Assembly: GCA_016296945.1 (NCBI GenBank)
Contig: JAEDHQ010000084.1
Coordinates: 1 to 5,833, forward strand
DNA length: 5,833 nucleotides
Direction of reading: 5' to 3'
From: Bacilli bacterium
GTDB taxonomy: Bacteria; Bacillota_I; Bacilli_A; ML615J-28; CAG-698
The notes under the pieces were generated by a model that was not told the origin of the DNA, searched no databases, and saw only the letters and a list, made by a program, of their open reading frames with translations. Of the stretch, positions 1-5,833 are shown in pieces. Every line of letters starts with the position of its first letter. Within the stretch, counting starts at the first letter, position 1. A program made the position numbers and the translations under genes.

Positions 1-83
1 GGTACTTTAAAATTGTTTTCAGATTTGAGGTTGATTTTGAGTCTCATATTATCACTAATTTTATTAATAAGTTATTAACATAA
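1..83 (+). CDS. possible 3' end of an upstream gene (partial)
   Basis: Reading from base 3, a frame stays open for 26 codons and ends with TAA at 81-83, followed immediately in frame by TAG at 84-86. The peptide begins YFKIVFRFEVDFE and ends NKLLT, a mixed charged and hydrophobic composition that could be a real protein tail. I do not recognise it. It lacks the glycine-rich loop expected near the C-terminus of Cas6, so it is probably not the cas6 that often precedes cas8 in these loci. Frame 1 is also open to the stop at 76-78 but is a monotonous L/I/S string and less protein-like. The segment is too short to be certain that it is coding. Confidence 0.3.
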   Translation, partial: YFKIVFRFEVDFESHIITNFINKLLT

Positions 84-89
84 TAGTAA

Positions 90-97
90 TTATAAAT
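90..97 (+). promoter_or_regulatory. candidate archaeal TATA box for the cas operon
   Basis: TTATAAAT lies 52 bases before the preferred cas8 ATG, in the only non-coding gap of the window. If archaeal, transcription would begin about 25 bases downstream, near 118-122, giving a leader of roughly 30 nt that includes the cas8 ribosome binding site. A second TATA-like string (AGTATAAA, 109-116) would put the start site very close to the start codon, so it is the weaker candidate. In DNA this AT-rich such matches occur by chance. Confidence 0.35.
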
Positions 98-109
98 CTA
101 ATGGATTTA
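93..109 (+). repeat. short inverted repeat overlapping the TATA-like element
   Basis: TAAATC (93-98) and GATTTA (104-109) form a perfect 6-bp inverted repeat around the spacer TAATG. It overlaps the downstream half of the candidate TATA box and lies upstream of the expected transcription start. That is a position where a bound regulator would block initiation. The arms are short and AT-rich, so a chance origin is quite possible. Confidence 0.25.
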
Positions 110-138
110 GTATAAACACTTTTTTAATTTAATTAAGT

Positions 139-143
139 GGTGG
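139..143 (+). promoter_or_regulatory. ribosome binding site deciding the cas8 start
   Basis: GGTGG ends 5 bases before the ATG at 149 and resembles the GGTG part of the archaeal/bacterial Shine-Dalgarno consensus. It argues for the ATG at 149 over the in-frame GTG at 137, because the GTG overlaps this site and has only A/T-rich sequence before it. A nearly identical context (GGTGTTAAAATG) precedes cas1 at 5804-5815. Confidence 0.6.
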
Positions 144-148
144 TTAAA

Positions 149-1501
149 ATGAGTGATGATTTAAATATTGTTATTACGGGTAATCCATTTATAGATTCAG
201 GTATCTATGCTCTCGCTACTAAATTAGATAAAAATATTTCAGATATTACTCTTGAAGATATTAAAATTGAATCTGAAAAACTTTCTAGATTATATACTGA
301 ATCATCTTGGAAAAAAGATATGTATACTATATTTCCAAATAATGTTTTAACTAATCCTGCTTCAACTAATAAGTCTGATTTAAATGAGATATATTTAGAA
401 AAATTAAATGATCTTATTAATTCAATTGGTGATGTACAAGAAAGTGGCTCTTGTATGGGTTGTGGTAGACGTAATGTAGAAGAGGTTTTTCGTAAGGATG
501 TAATTCCACTAACGGGTTCTAATTCTTTAGTTAACTTTTTTTCTTTCGGGAATTCTGGTGCGGATTATTGTTCACTATGTGCATTGTTAGTTCAATTTTC
601 ACCATTGATTATGTATCATTGTGGTGGAAAAATGATTGTATTGCATTCAAATTCTCAAAAAGTCATGAAATTTTGGGCTAAAAAAGCAATACGTAATATT
701 GAGGTTCAAAAATCATCTGGAGAGTTTGAGGGTTGTTATAATAAGGGGATTACAAGACCAACTAATGCTATATTTAACATAATCTCTCAAGTTATTGATT
801 CTGGAAGAAAATGGAGGAATGAAACTCCTTCTTTTAATTTTTATTATTTTACTAATTATAATCAAAATCCTGAATTGGATATTTTCACATTACCCACATC
901 AGTTTTTAAGTTTCTAACTGAAATACCTATTGATGATAGGATTAATTGGAATTTTATTATTAAGAAATCTTATAAATTTGTAAAATGGGATAAAGTTGAA
1001 TCTGATGATGACTATAAAAATAATCCAAATACTGTTTATAATAATTTAATGGAAGGAAAATCAATTTTAAGGCTATTTTATAATATTAAATTTAAAAAAA
1101 CGTACTGTTCTTGGAAATTAGTTGAATCATATATGAAAGAGGTTTGGAATATGGATAAAAAAAGAATTGAAGTTATTAAAGATGTTGGAGATAGATTATC
1201 AGATTATATTAAAAATAATGATGATCCTAAGTCCTTAAATAATTTGGAACGTGCATCTAATTATAATAATTTTAGAAATATATTAAGAAAAATATTAAAA
1301 AATAAAATTAGTAAGGGTGATAATGAATTATTATTTACATATGATGATTATGTAAATTATTTATTCCCTGAGGGTAATATGACTTGGAGAGAAACACAGG
1401 ATTTATTATTGTTTAGAATTTATGAAAATTTACATGATTGGTTAATTGAAAAAGAATATGTTGTTGAAGTTACTGAAGATGAAATATTGGAGGAAGATTA
1501 A
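149..1501 (+). CDS. cas8b1: Cascade large subunit Cas8, Cst1 family (type I-B)
   Basis: This is the large subunit of the type I-B Cascade complex. By family knowledge it reads the PAM, opens the target duplex and docks Cas3. The protein is 450 residues from the ATG; an in-frame GTG at 137 would add four residues, but the GGTGG site favours the ATG. Visible family marks are the N-terminal GNPFIDSGIYAL (residues 11-22) and a split zinc-finger of two CxxC pairs, C102/C105 and C141/C144, which is characteristic of Cst1. The last ~115 residues are charged and helix-rich, like a small-subunit domain, and may also be translated separately (see 1151-1501). The protein is cytoplasmic, with no signal or membrane segment. 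It is the first gene of the operon, and its stop codon abuts the cas7 start. Cas8 proteins diverge strongly, so subtype placement rests on the zinc-finger pattern plus the neighbours. Confidence 0.88.
   Translation: MSDDLNIVITGNPFIDSGIYALATKLDKNISDITLEDIKIESEKLSRLYTESSWKKDMYTIFPNNVLTNPASTNKSDLNEIYLEKLNDLINSIGDVQESGSCMGCGRRNVEEVFRKDVIPLTGSNSLVNFFSFGNSGADYCSLCALLVQFSPLIMYHCGGKMIVLHSNSQKVMKFWAKKAIRNIEVQKSSGEFEGCYNKGITRPTNAIFNIISQVIDSGRKWRNETPSFNFYYFTNYNQNPELDIFTLPTSVFKFLTEIPIDDRINWNFIIKKSYKFVKWDKVESDDDYKNNPNTVYNNLMEGKSILRLFYNIKFKKTYCSWKLVESYMKEVWNMDKKRIEVIKDVGDRLSDYIKNNDDPKSLNNLERASNYNNFRNILRKILKNKISKGDNELLFTYDDYVNYLFPEGNMTWRETQDLLLFRIYENLHDWLIEKEYVVEVTEDEILEED
1139..1143 (+). promoter_or_regulatory. 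internal ribosome binding site within cas8
   Basis: GAGGT, a five-base contiguous match to the Shine-Dalgarno consensus AGGAGGTGAT, lies 7 bases before an in-frame ATG at 1151. It is as well placed as the sites of genuine genes in this window (GGAGG before cas7, GAGGG before cas3). It sits inside coding sequence specifying KEV, where synonymous codons (GAA, GTA) would have destroyed it. Confidence 0.45.
1151..1501 (+). CDS. putative internally translated Cascade small subunit (Cas11-like), nested in cas8
   Basis: An in-frame ATG at cas8 residue 335, preceded by GAGGT at 7-nt spacing, would yield a 116-residue protein identical to the Cas8 C-terminus. It starts MDKKRIEVIKD and looks largely alpha-helical and charged, with an acidic tail. 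It is known that several type I systems without a separate cas11 gene, including I-B, make the small subunit from an internal start in the large-subunit gene. The product is typically 100-150 residues and lines the belly of Cascade. No separate small-subunit gene exists in this operon, which fits. That this start is used is inference. The ATGs at 1049 and 1133 are in frame but lack a convincing ribosome binding site. Confidence 0.5.
   Translation: MDKKRIEVIKDVGDRLSDYIKNNDDPKSLNNLERASNYNNFRNILRKILKNKISKGDNELLFTYDDYVNYLFPEGNMTWRETQDLLLFRIYENLHDWLIEKEYVVEVTEDEILEED
1489..1493 (+). promoter_or_regulatory. strong ribosome binding site for cas7
   Basis: GGAGG lies 8 bases before the cas7 ATG, inside the last codons of cas8. 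It is the closest match to the Shine-Dalgarno consensus among the gene starts here. This is consistent with the need for several Cas7 copies per complex. Confidence 0.65.
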
Positions 1502-2491
1502 ATGTCAAATAATGTTGTTGGTTTAATGTTAATTGATGCTCCTCATTCTGCACTTAACAATGCAGGCTCTGATGCAGGAGATAGAACAGATAATATTGTA
1601 AGAGTAAAAACAATTAGAAAAGGAAGAGTAAGATATCCATATGTTTCTGGTCAAGCATTTAGATATTGGTTAAGGGAAACTTTAGAAGATAAATTTAATT
1701 GGAATATGTCACCGATTAGTCGTGAATCTAAAATTGCATTTACTGAAGCAAACCCAATAGAATATCCTGATGATGATGTTTTTGGGTATATGAGAGCACT
1801 AAAGAAAAAAGATGGTGGTACTGTTACAAGAATTTCTCCTTTTAAAAATTCTCCATTAGTTTCTGTTGTTGGTCAAAATCCTACTAATGATTTTGGAGTC
1901 ATGGCTCGTCAAGAAAATGGTGATCCAGTACCTTATGAGCATGAATTTTATTCAACAATTTTTAAAGGTATTTTTTCCATTGATTTAGGTTCTTTAGGAG
2001 TTTTTAGTGAGATTGAAAAAACTGGATATAGGAATATGTATCCAAATTTAGTTAAATTAGCTGAAGAAAAAGGTTTGGTTCATAAAGATGATTGCTGGTT
2101 ACTTGATGATGAAACAAGAATTAAACGTGCCACTGATATAATTAGTGCATTACCATATTTGTCCGGTGGTGCAAAAAATACTTCTCATTTAACTGATGTT
2201 ACTCCAAAAATTTTAGTTCTTGCAGCTATTGATGGTGGAAATCACATTTTTATGAATATAATTCGTGAAGAAAATGATGAAACAGTATTTGATATTGATG
2301 CTTTAAATGAAGTTATTTCAGAATATAAAGATATTTTAAGAACTGATATTTATATTGGTCTTAGAAAGGGTTTCTTAAATGAAACACAGGATTGTATTAT
2401 TGAATATGCTAAAAATAACGATAATGTTCATGTTGGAACTATTAAGGAAATGATAGATAAATTCTCTGAGGAAATTCCAAAGTTGATTTAA
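1502..2491 (+). CDS. cas7: Cascade backbone subunit Cas7, Cst2/DevR family
   Basis: This protein of 329 residues is the RAMP-fold subunit that polymerises along the crRNA spacer to form the Cascade backbone, usually about six copies. Recognisable DevR/Cst2 sequence includes GSDAGDRTDNIVRVK (residues 22-36), the YPYVSGQAFRYWLR block (45-58) that follows a basic stretch (KTIRKGRVR), and GGAKNTSHLTDV (222-233). The length is normal for the family. The start codon directly follows the cas8 stop (TAAATG), so ribosomes finishing cas8 can reinitiate, and a GGAGG site gives additional independent initiation. The cas5 start directly follows its own stop. The protein is cytoplasmic. No frameshift or missing block is seen. 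The DevR name comes from the Myxococcus developmental homologue and does not imply that role here. Confidence 0.92.
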   Translation: MSNNVVGLMLIDAPHSALNNAGSDAGDRTDNIVRVKTIRKGRVRYPYVSGQAFRYWLRETLEDKFNWNMSPISRESKIAFTEANPIEYPDDDVFGYMRALKKKDGGTVTRISPFKNSPLVSVVGQNPTNDFGVMARQENGDPVPYEHEFYSTIFKGIFSIDLGSLGVFSEIEKTGYRNMYPNLVKLAEEKGLVHKDDCWLLDDETRIKRATDIISALPYLSGGAKNTSHLTDVTPKILVLAAIDGGNHIFMNIIREENDETVFDIDALNEVISEYKDILRTDIYIGLRKGFLNETQDCIIEYAKNNDNVHVGTIKEMIDKFSEEIPKLI

Positions 2492-3118
2492 ATGAAATGT
2501 TTAAGGATTATAATTGAAGGTTGGACTGCTTCATTTAGATATCCTACTTTTATAAGTGGGTTTCAACCTACTTTACCAGTTCCACCTTTAAGTACAATTT
2601 ATGGATTGTTGTCTGCAGTTAAAGGTGAATTTGTCACTCCTAAAGATGTTAATGTTGGGTTTGTTTTTGATTCTGAAGCAAAAAATGTAGATTTAGAGTT
2701 TATATATGAAATAAAAGGTTTGAAAGGAAATAAATCTAATGTTGTTAAAAGGGAATTTTTATTTAATCCTAAATTATATTTATATTTGGATAATTTAGAG
2801 TTTAAAAAATTTTTTGAAAGACCACATTATCCATTATTACTTGGTAGGTCTTCTGATTTGGCTTATGTTAGTGAAATTAAGGAAATTGACATGGGTAAAA
2901 AATCTGATATTAATTTAGGTAAAACAATTCTTCCTTTTGGAACTGAAGGGGCTTTTGGAGTAATACAAGCATTACCTACTCATTTTTCTGAAGATATTCC
3001 TAGAAAAGCAATTGGGACAAAACCTTATATTTTAATGAATCAATTTTATAAATATTCTGGTGAATGTTTTTTTGATGAAGAGTTAAATTGGGGAATTTGG
3101 ATGCATAATGAGGGATAA
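2492..3118 (+). CDS. cas5b: Cascade subunit Cas5, type I-B (Cas5t-like)
   Basis: This 208-residue RAMP-fold protein holds the 5' handle of the crRNA and joins Cas8 to the Cas7 backbone. The N-terminus is diagnostic: a beta-strand (CLRIIIEG), then TASFRYPTF and QPTLPVPPLSTIYGLLSA (residues 25-42), the conserved PP-S-T--G-L block of Cas5. A glycine-containing segment near the C-terminus (FGTEGAFGVIQALPTHF) matches the family's late conserved region. It is slightly short compared with many Cas5 proteins but has both ends. The ATG directly follows the cas7 stop and has no convincing ribosome binding site: the nearest, GAGGA at 2468-2472, is about 19 bases away. Translation therefore probably depends on reinitiation after cas7. 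In I-C systems Cas5 processes crRNA, but in I-B this is Cas6's job, so a structural role is expected. Confidence 0.92.
   Translation: MKCLRIIIEGWTASFRYPTFISGFQPTLPVPPLSTIYGLLSAVKGEFVTPKDVNVGFVFDSEAKNVDLEFIYEIKGLKGNKSNVVKREFLFNPKLYLYLDNLEFKKFFERPHYPLLLGRSSDLAYVSEIKEIDMGKKSDINLGKTILPFGTEGAFGVIQALPTHFSEDIPRKAIGTKPYILMNQFYKYSGECFFDEELNWGIWMHNEG
3110..3114 (+). promoter_or_regulatory. ribosome binding site for cas3
   Basis: GAGGG, at the very end of cas5, lies 7 bases before the cas3 ATG at 3122. It supports that start over any later methionine; the next in-frame one, at residue 12, would leave almost no sequence before the conserved H14. Confidence 0.6.
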
Positions 3119-3121
3119 ATC

Positions 3122-5299
3122 ATGGTTTTATTAGCTAAACCTGATGAATATTTAATGCAACATACTGAAAATACTTTGAAAGTGTTTAGTAGTATTAAAA
3201 ATGCTTATTTTGAGGTACCTGAAATTTGTAGTGTTCCTAACTTTTGGGAACATCTTTTTTATTCTTTATTTTTTCATGATTTTGGAAAAGGAGCTTCTGG
3301 TTTTCAAAATGCATTAAAAGATGGGAATTATTGGAATTATCGCCATGAAATTTTATCTGCTTCATTTATTTCTTCTTTAGACGACATTTTTTCTGAAGAA
3401 GATATTAAATCTATTGGAATGTGTATAATTACACATCATAAAGATTTAAATGATTTATCTAGGTATGATACATATAAAAATGTAAATTTAGAATCATATA
3501 TAGAAAAATTAGATGAATTAAAGCCTAATTTTGATGAATTAATTGAATATATGGAGTTAATTCCTTCATTAAGTAAAAAATATCTTGGTTATGAATTAAA
3601 AATTCCAAAAAAAATTACATTTAATGAGTTGATTAACCCATTCGATAATGTAATTTATGATTATGAAGATGATATTGATGATGGTAATTATAGTAGATTA
3701 CAGGGTATTTATGGAATTTTTTTAAAAGGTTTTATGAATGCATGTGATCACTTAGCTTCAGGTGGTCAATATGAAGTTTTAAATGGTGTTTCTATAGCAA
3801 ACTTATTAAATTTCACTAATTTAAGAACAACACAAGAAATATCTTCAAAAACCAAAGGAAGTGCATTTTTAATTGCTCCAACAGGAAGTGGTAAAACAGA
3901 AGCATCATTATTGTGGGCTGAAAATAATCAAAATGATATTTATTCAAAAAGACTATTTTATATGTTGCCGTATACAGCAAGTATTAATGCGATGTATGAA
4001 AGATTATCTCAACTTTTAGAAAATGAAAATTTAGTAGGGTTAATTCATGGGAAATCTTCTTATTTTATTTATAAATTATTAACAAATGATATTGGGGATG
4101 TTAAAAAAATAAAAAATTTAACAAAGAAAATTTATAGGCCATATAAAATTTTAACTCCATTTCAAATTATCAAATATTTATTTGGTGTTAAAGGTTTTGA
4201 AATGGGACTCTCAGAGTTAACTAATTCATTAATAATTATTGACGAAGTTCATGCATATGATTCTAGAACTACATGCTTGCTTTTAGAGTCATGTAAATTT
4301 TTAAAAGAAAATTTAAATGCTGACATTTTTATAATGTCTGCTACATTACCTACTTTTCTAAAAAATTTATTTGAAGAGGAATTATCAATTAATAATATGA
4401 TACAGTTATCTAATAATGAATTAGATACCTTCACACGGCATAAAGTTAATGTTATTGAGAATCATATTGAAAATTATTGTGATGTTATATTAAATGACAT
4501 TAATGATGGTAAAAAAGTTTTAATTGTATGCAATACTGTTGATAAATCTCAAAAGATTTTTAAATGGTTTAGAGAAAAAAATATTGAAAATTCTGCTCTA
4601 TTACATGGTAAATTCATATTAAAAGATAGGGAAGAAATTGAAAGAAAACTCAATGATTTAGATTTACTTATTGGTACTCAAGCTATTGAGGTTTCATTGG
4701 ATATTGATTATGATGTAGTATATACTGAACCTGCTCCTTTTGATGCATTAATTCAAAGATTTGGTAGAGTTAATCGTAGAGGATGGTCAGAAAATATTGT
4801 CAAACCAGTTAATATTTTTACATATGGGTCAGATAATGATAAATTTATTTACAATCAAGAAATTGTTAAAAAGACATTAGATAAATTAAAAGATGTTGAT
4901 TTATTAAAAGAGAGCATTATCCAAGGAATATTGGACGATATTTATGGTGATGGTTTTTCTGATAAAGATCAAGAAACTTTTGATGAGGTTAAAGATTCTT
5001 TTGAAAGTGTAACAACTAATTTAATTCCTTTTAAAAATTCTTCTAATCTTAGTTTTTATAAATTATTTAACTCAATTGAAGTTGTTCCATTTAAATATTG
5101 TGAGGAATATTTTGAAAAAGTTGATAATAAAGAGTTCTTTGAAGCAATGGGTTATTGCTTAAATATTACTGTGGGACAATTCCATAAACAAAATTCTTTA
5201 AATAATATTGAAAAGATACGGGATACATTTTTTATCAGTGTTCCTTATGATTCTAGTTTAGGTTTATTATTGTCTGATGAAGAATCTACACTCTTATGA
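3122..5299 (+). CDS. cas3: Cas3 HD nuclease-helicase
   Basis: Cas3 is the effector recruited by target-bound Cascade; it nicks and then unwinds and degrades the displaced DNA strand. The protein has 725 residues. The N-terminal HD nuclease carries H14, H52-D53 (FHDFGKG), H75, H105-H106 (THHKD) and D209 (CDHLAS), the full metal-ligand set. The superfamily 2 helicase follows: Walker A APTGSGKT (252-259), motif Ia MLPYTAS (281-287), DEVH (374-377), SAT (406-408), motif IV around 466-475, motif V GTQAIEVSLDID (518-529) and motif VI QRFGRVNRRG (545-554). About 170 residues of C-terminal accessory domain follow. Nuclease and helicase are thus fused, not split, and all catalytic motifs are intact. 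The gene follows cas5 by 3 nt and overlaps cas4 by ATGA. A 61-codon frame on the opposite strand at 4249-4434 is only a shadow. Confidence 0.97.
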   Translation: MVLLAKPDEYLMQHTENTLKVFSSIKNAYFEVPEICSVPNFWEHLFYSLFFHDFGKGASGFQNALKDGNYWNYRHEILSASFISSLDDIFSEEDIKSIGMCIITHHKDLNDLSRYDTYKNVNLESYIEKLDELKPNFDELIEYMELIPSLSKKYLGYELKIPKKITFNELINPFDNVIYDYEDDIDDGNYSRLQGIYGIFLKGFMNACDHLASGGQYEVLNGVSIANLLNFTNLRTTQEISSKTKGSAFLIAPTGSGKTEASLLWAENNQNDIYSKRLFYMLPYTASINAMYERLSQLLENENLVGLIHGKSSYFIYKLLTNDIGDVKKIKNLTKKIYRPYKILTPFQIIKYLFGVKGFEMGLSELTNSLIIIDEVHAYDSRTTCLLLESCKFLKENLNADIFIMSATLPTFLKNLFEEELSINNMIQLSNNELDTFTRHKVNVIENHIENYCDVILNDINDGKKVLIVCNTVDKSQKIFKWFREKNIENSALLHGKFILKDREEIERKLNDLDLLIGTQAIEVSLDIDYDVVYTEPAPFDALIQRFGRVNRRGWSENIVKPVNIFTYGSDNDKFIYNQEIVKKTLDKLKDVDLLKESIIQGILDDIYGDGFSDKDQETFDEVKDSFESVTTNLIPFKNSSNLSFYKLFNSIEVVPFKYCEEYFEKVDNKEFFEAMGYCLNITVGQFHKQNSLNNIEKIRDTFFISVPYDSSLGLLLSDEESTLL

Positions 5300-5802
5300 T
5301 GCGTATGTTGTATAAAATTAATGGTACTCAAATAAATTATTATTTTATATGTAAGACAAAACTTTGGTTATTTTCTCATAATATTCAATTGGAACATGAA
5401 TCTGAAAATGTTAAATTAGGTAAACTATTGCATGAAGATTCATTTAAGCGAGAAAAAGATTATTTAATTGATAATTTAATTAATGTGGATTTCATTAAAA
5501 TTAGTGATTCAATTGAAATCCATGAAGTAAAAAAGACAGAAAAAATGGATAACTCTCATGAGTTTCAATTATTGTATTATATGTTTTATCTTAAAAATGA
5601 AAAAGACATTGATAATATTAGGGGTTTTTTGGATTATCCGAAGAATAGAAAAAAGAAAGAAGTTTTTCTTACTAAAGAAAAAGAGGATGAATTGGTAAAA
5701 ATTATTGAAGATATTGATAATATTATTAAAAATAACATGCCTAAACCTAAAAAATCTAAAATTTGCAGGAAATGTGCATATTTTGAATTTTGTTTTTCAT
5801 AA
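5296..5802 (+). CDS. cas4: Cas4 Fe-S cluster RecB-like exonuclease
   Basis: Cas4 is an adaptation-module nuclease that trims prespacers and helps select PAM-bearing spacers together with Cas1-Cas2. The protein has 168 residues, the usual size. Four cysteines for an iron-sulfur cluster are present: C19 in NYYFICKTKLW and C157, C160, C166 at the extreme C-terminus (ICRKCAYFEFC). The nuclease core shows H46 (GKLLHE), D65, E77-x-K79 (HEVKKT) and the QLLYY block starting at Q91. The chosen ATG overlaps the cas3 stop (ATGA), implying translational coupling. In-frame ATGs at 5299 and 5305 are alternatives that would remove one or three residues, and the family N-terminus MLYKINGTQ would fit 5305 well. 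No strong ribosome binding site precedes any of the three. cas1 follows after 10 nt. Confidence 0.95.
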   Translation: MMRMLYKINGTQINYYFICKTKLWLFSHNIQLEHESENVKLGKLLHEDSFKREKDYLIDNLINVDFIKISDSIEIHEVKKTEKMDNSHEFQLLYYMFYLKNEKDIDNIRGFLDYPKNRKKKEVFLTKEKEDELVKIIEDIDNIIKNNMPKPKKSKICRKCAYFEFCFS

Positions 5803-5803
5803 T

Positions 5804-5807
5804 GGTG
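5804..5807 (+). promoter_or_regulatory. ribosome binding site for cas1
   Basis: GGTG lies 5 bases before the ATG at 5813, within GGTGTTAAAATG. Apart from one G this repeats the context in front of cas8, which supports both start assignments. Confidence 0.5.
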
Positions 5808-5812
5808 TTAAA

Positions 5813-5833
5813 ATGAATAAAAAGAATTATTAT
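5813..5833 (+). CDS. cas1: start of cas1 (partial, 7 codons)
   Basis: An ATG ten bases after the cas4 stop opens a frame reading MNKKNYY to the right edge. Cas1 integrases of type I-B often begin with a KKNYY-like string, and cas1 is the expected gene after cas4 in this operon type. With the ribosome binding site at 5804-5807, a gene start here is well supported. Identity as cas1 rests on seven residues plus context. Cas1 would form the spacer integrase with Cas2, likely encoded next. Confidence 0.65.

Larger units (their letters stand above)
149..5833 (+). other. type I-B CRISPR-Cas operon (runs off the right edge)
   Basis: Six genes lie in one direction: cas8 (Cst1 type), cas7 (Cst2/DevR), cas5, cas3, cas4 and the beginning of cas1. 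Junctions are +0, +0, +3, an ATGA overlap, and +10 nt. No internal promoter or terminator is evident, so a single polycistronic mRNA is likely. The Cst1 + Cst2 + Cas5 set with a fused HD-helicase Cas3 and a short Cas4 is the I-B (old Tneap) signature. Interference genes come first and adaptation genes last. cas6, cas2 and the repeat array are not in the window. Confidence 0.93.

Noticed and set aside
120..125. Run of six T as a possible archaeal terminator for the upstream frame
   Set aside because: T runs this short are frequent in this sequence, and it lies where the cas transcript should start. There is no supporting evidence.
819..917. Out-of-frame 32-codon hydrophobic frame in cas8 starting with ATG right after GGAGG
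   Set aside because: GGAGG ends only 1 base before the ATG, too close for initiation. The L/I-rich composition is what a shifted reading of AT-rich coding DNA gives.
1379..1501. Second in-frame ATG in the cas8 3' end with GAGGGT upstream
   Set aside because: The spacing is only about 3 bases and the product would be 40 residues, too short for a small subunit.
4249..4434. 61-codon open frame on the - strand inside cas3
   Set aside because: It lies wholly opposite the conserved helicase region (DEVH to just past SAT) and has no recognisable protein features. It is explained by cas3 codon use in AT-rich DNA.
1..5833. CRISPR repeat array
   Set aside because: I saw no regularly spaced ~30-base direct repeats anywhere in the window. 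Any array must lie outside.

Overview
The window is an AT-rich (visibly about three-quarters A+T) stretch carrying one co-directional CRISPR-Cas gene block on the + strand. The order is cas8 (Cst1 type) - cas7 (Cst2/DevR) - cas5 - cas3 - cas4 - start of cas1. The protein families place it in subtype I-B, specifically the Cst1/Cst2/Cas5t branch formerly called Tneap. The low GC, start contexts such as GGTGGTTAAAATG, the TATA-like element upstream and the gene set suggest a gut-type methanogen of the Methanobacteriales (Methanobrevibacter or Methanosphaera like). This is inference: low-GC Firmicutes carry related loci, and nothing here fixes the taxon.

Layout. Bases 1-83 may hold the last codons of an unrelated upstream reading frame ending in tandem stops. 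Bases 84-148 are the only real intergenic space and hold a candidate TATA box, a small inverted repeat and the cas8 ribosome binding site. From 149 to the right edge the genes are packed almost without gaps: stop and start codons abut at cas8/cas7 and cas7/cas5, 3 nt separate cas5 and cas3, cas3 and cas4 overlap by ATGA, and 10 nt separate cas4 and cas1. This packing indicates one transcript with translational coupling.

How the genes work together. Cas8, Cas7 and Cas5 form the crRNA-guided Cascade complex: Cas7 is the backbone, Cas5 caps the crRNA 5' end, and Cas8 is the large subunit that recognises the PAM. Cas3, an HD nuclease fused to a helicase, is recruited to degrade the target. Cas4 and Cas1 (with Cas2, presumably just beyond the edge) acquire spacers. 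No cas6 and no CRISPR array lie in the window; both are expected outside it or elsewhere in the genome.

The most interesting observation is inside cas8. An in-frame ATG at 1151, preceded at correct spacing by GAGGT, would make a separate 116-residue helical C-terminal protein. This matches the internally translated small subunit (Cas11) known for some type I systems that lack a separate small-subunit gene. All catalytic and metal-binding motifs I could check in Cas3 and Cas4 are present, so the system looks functional.
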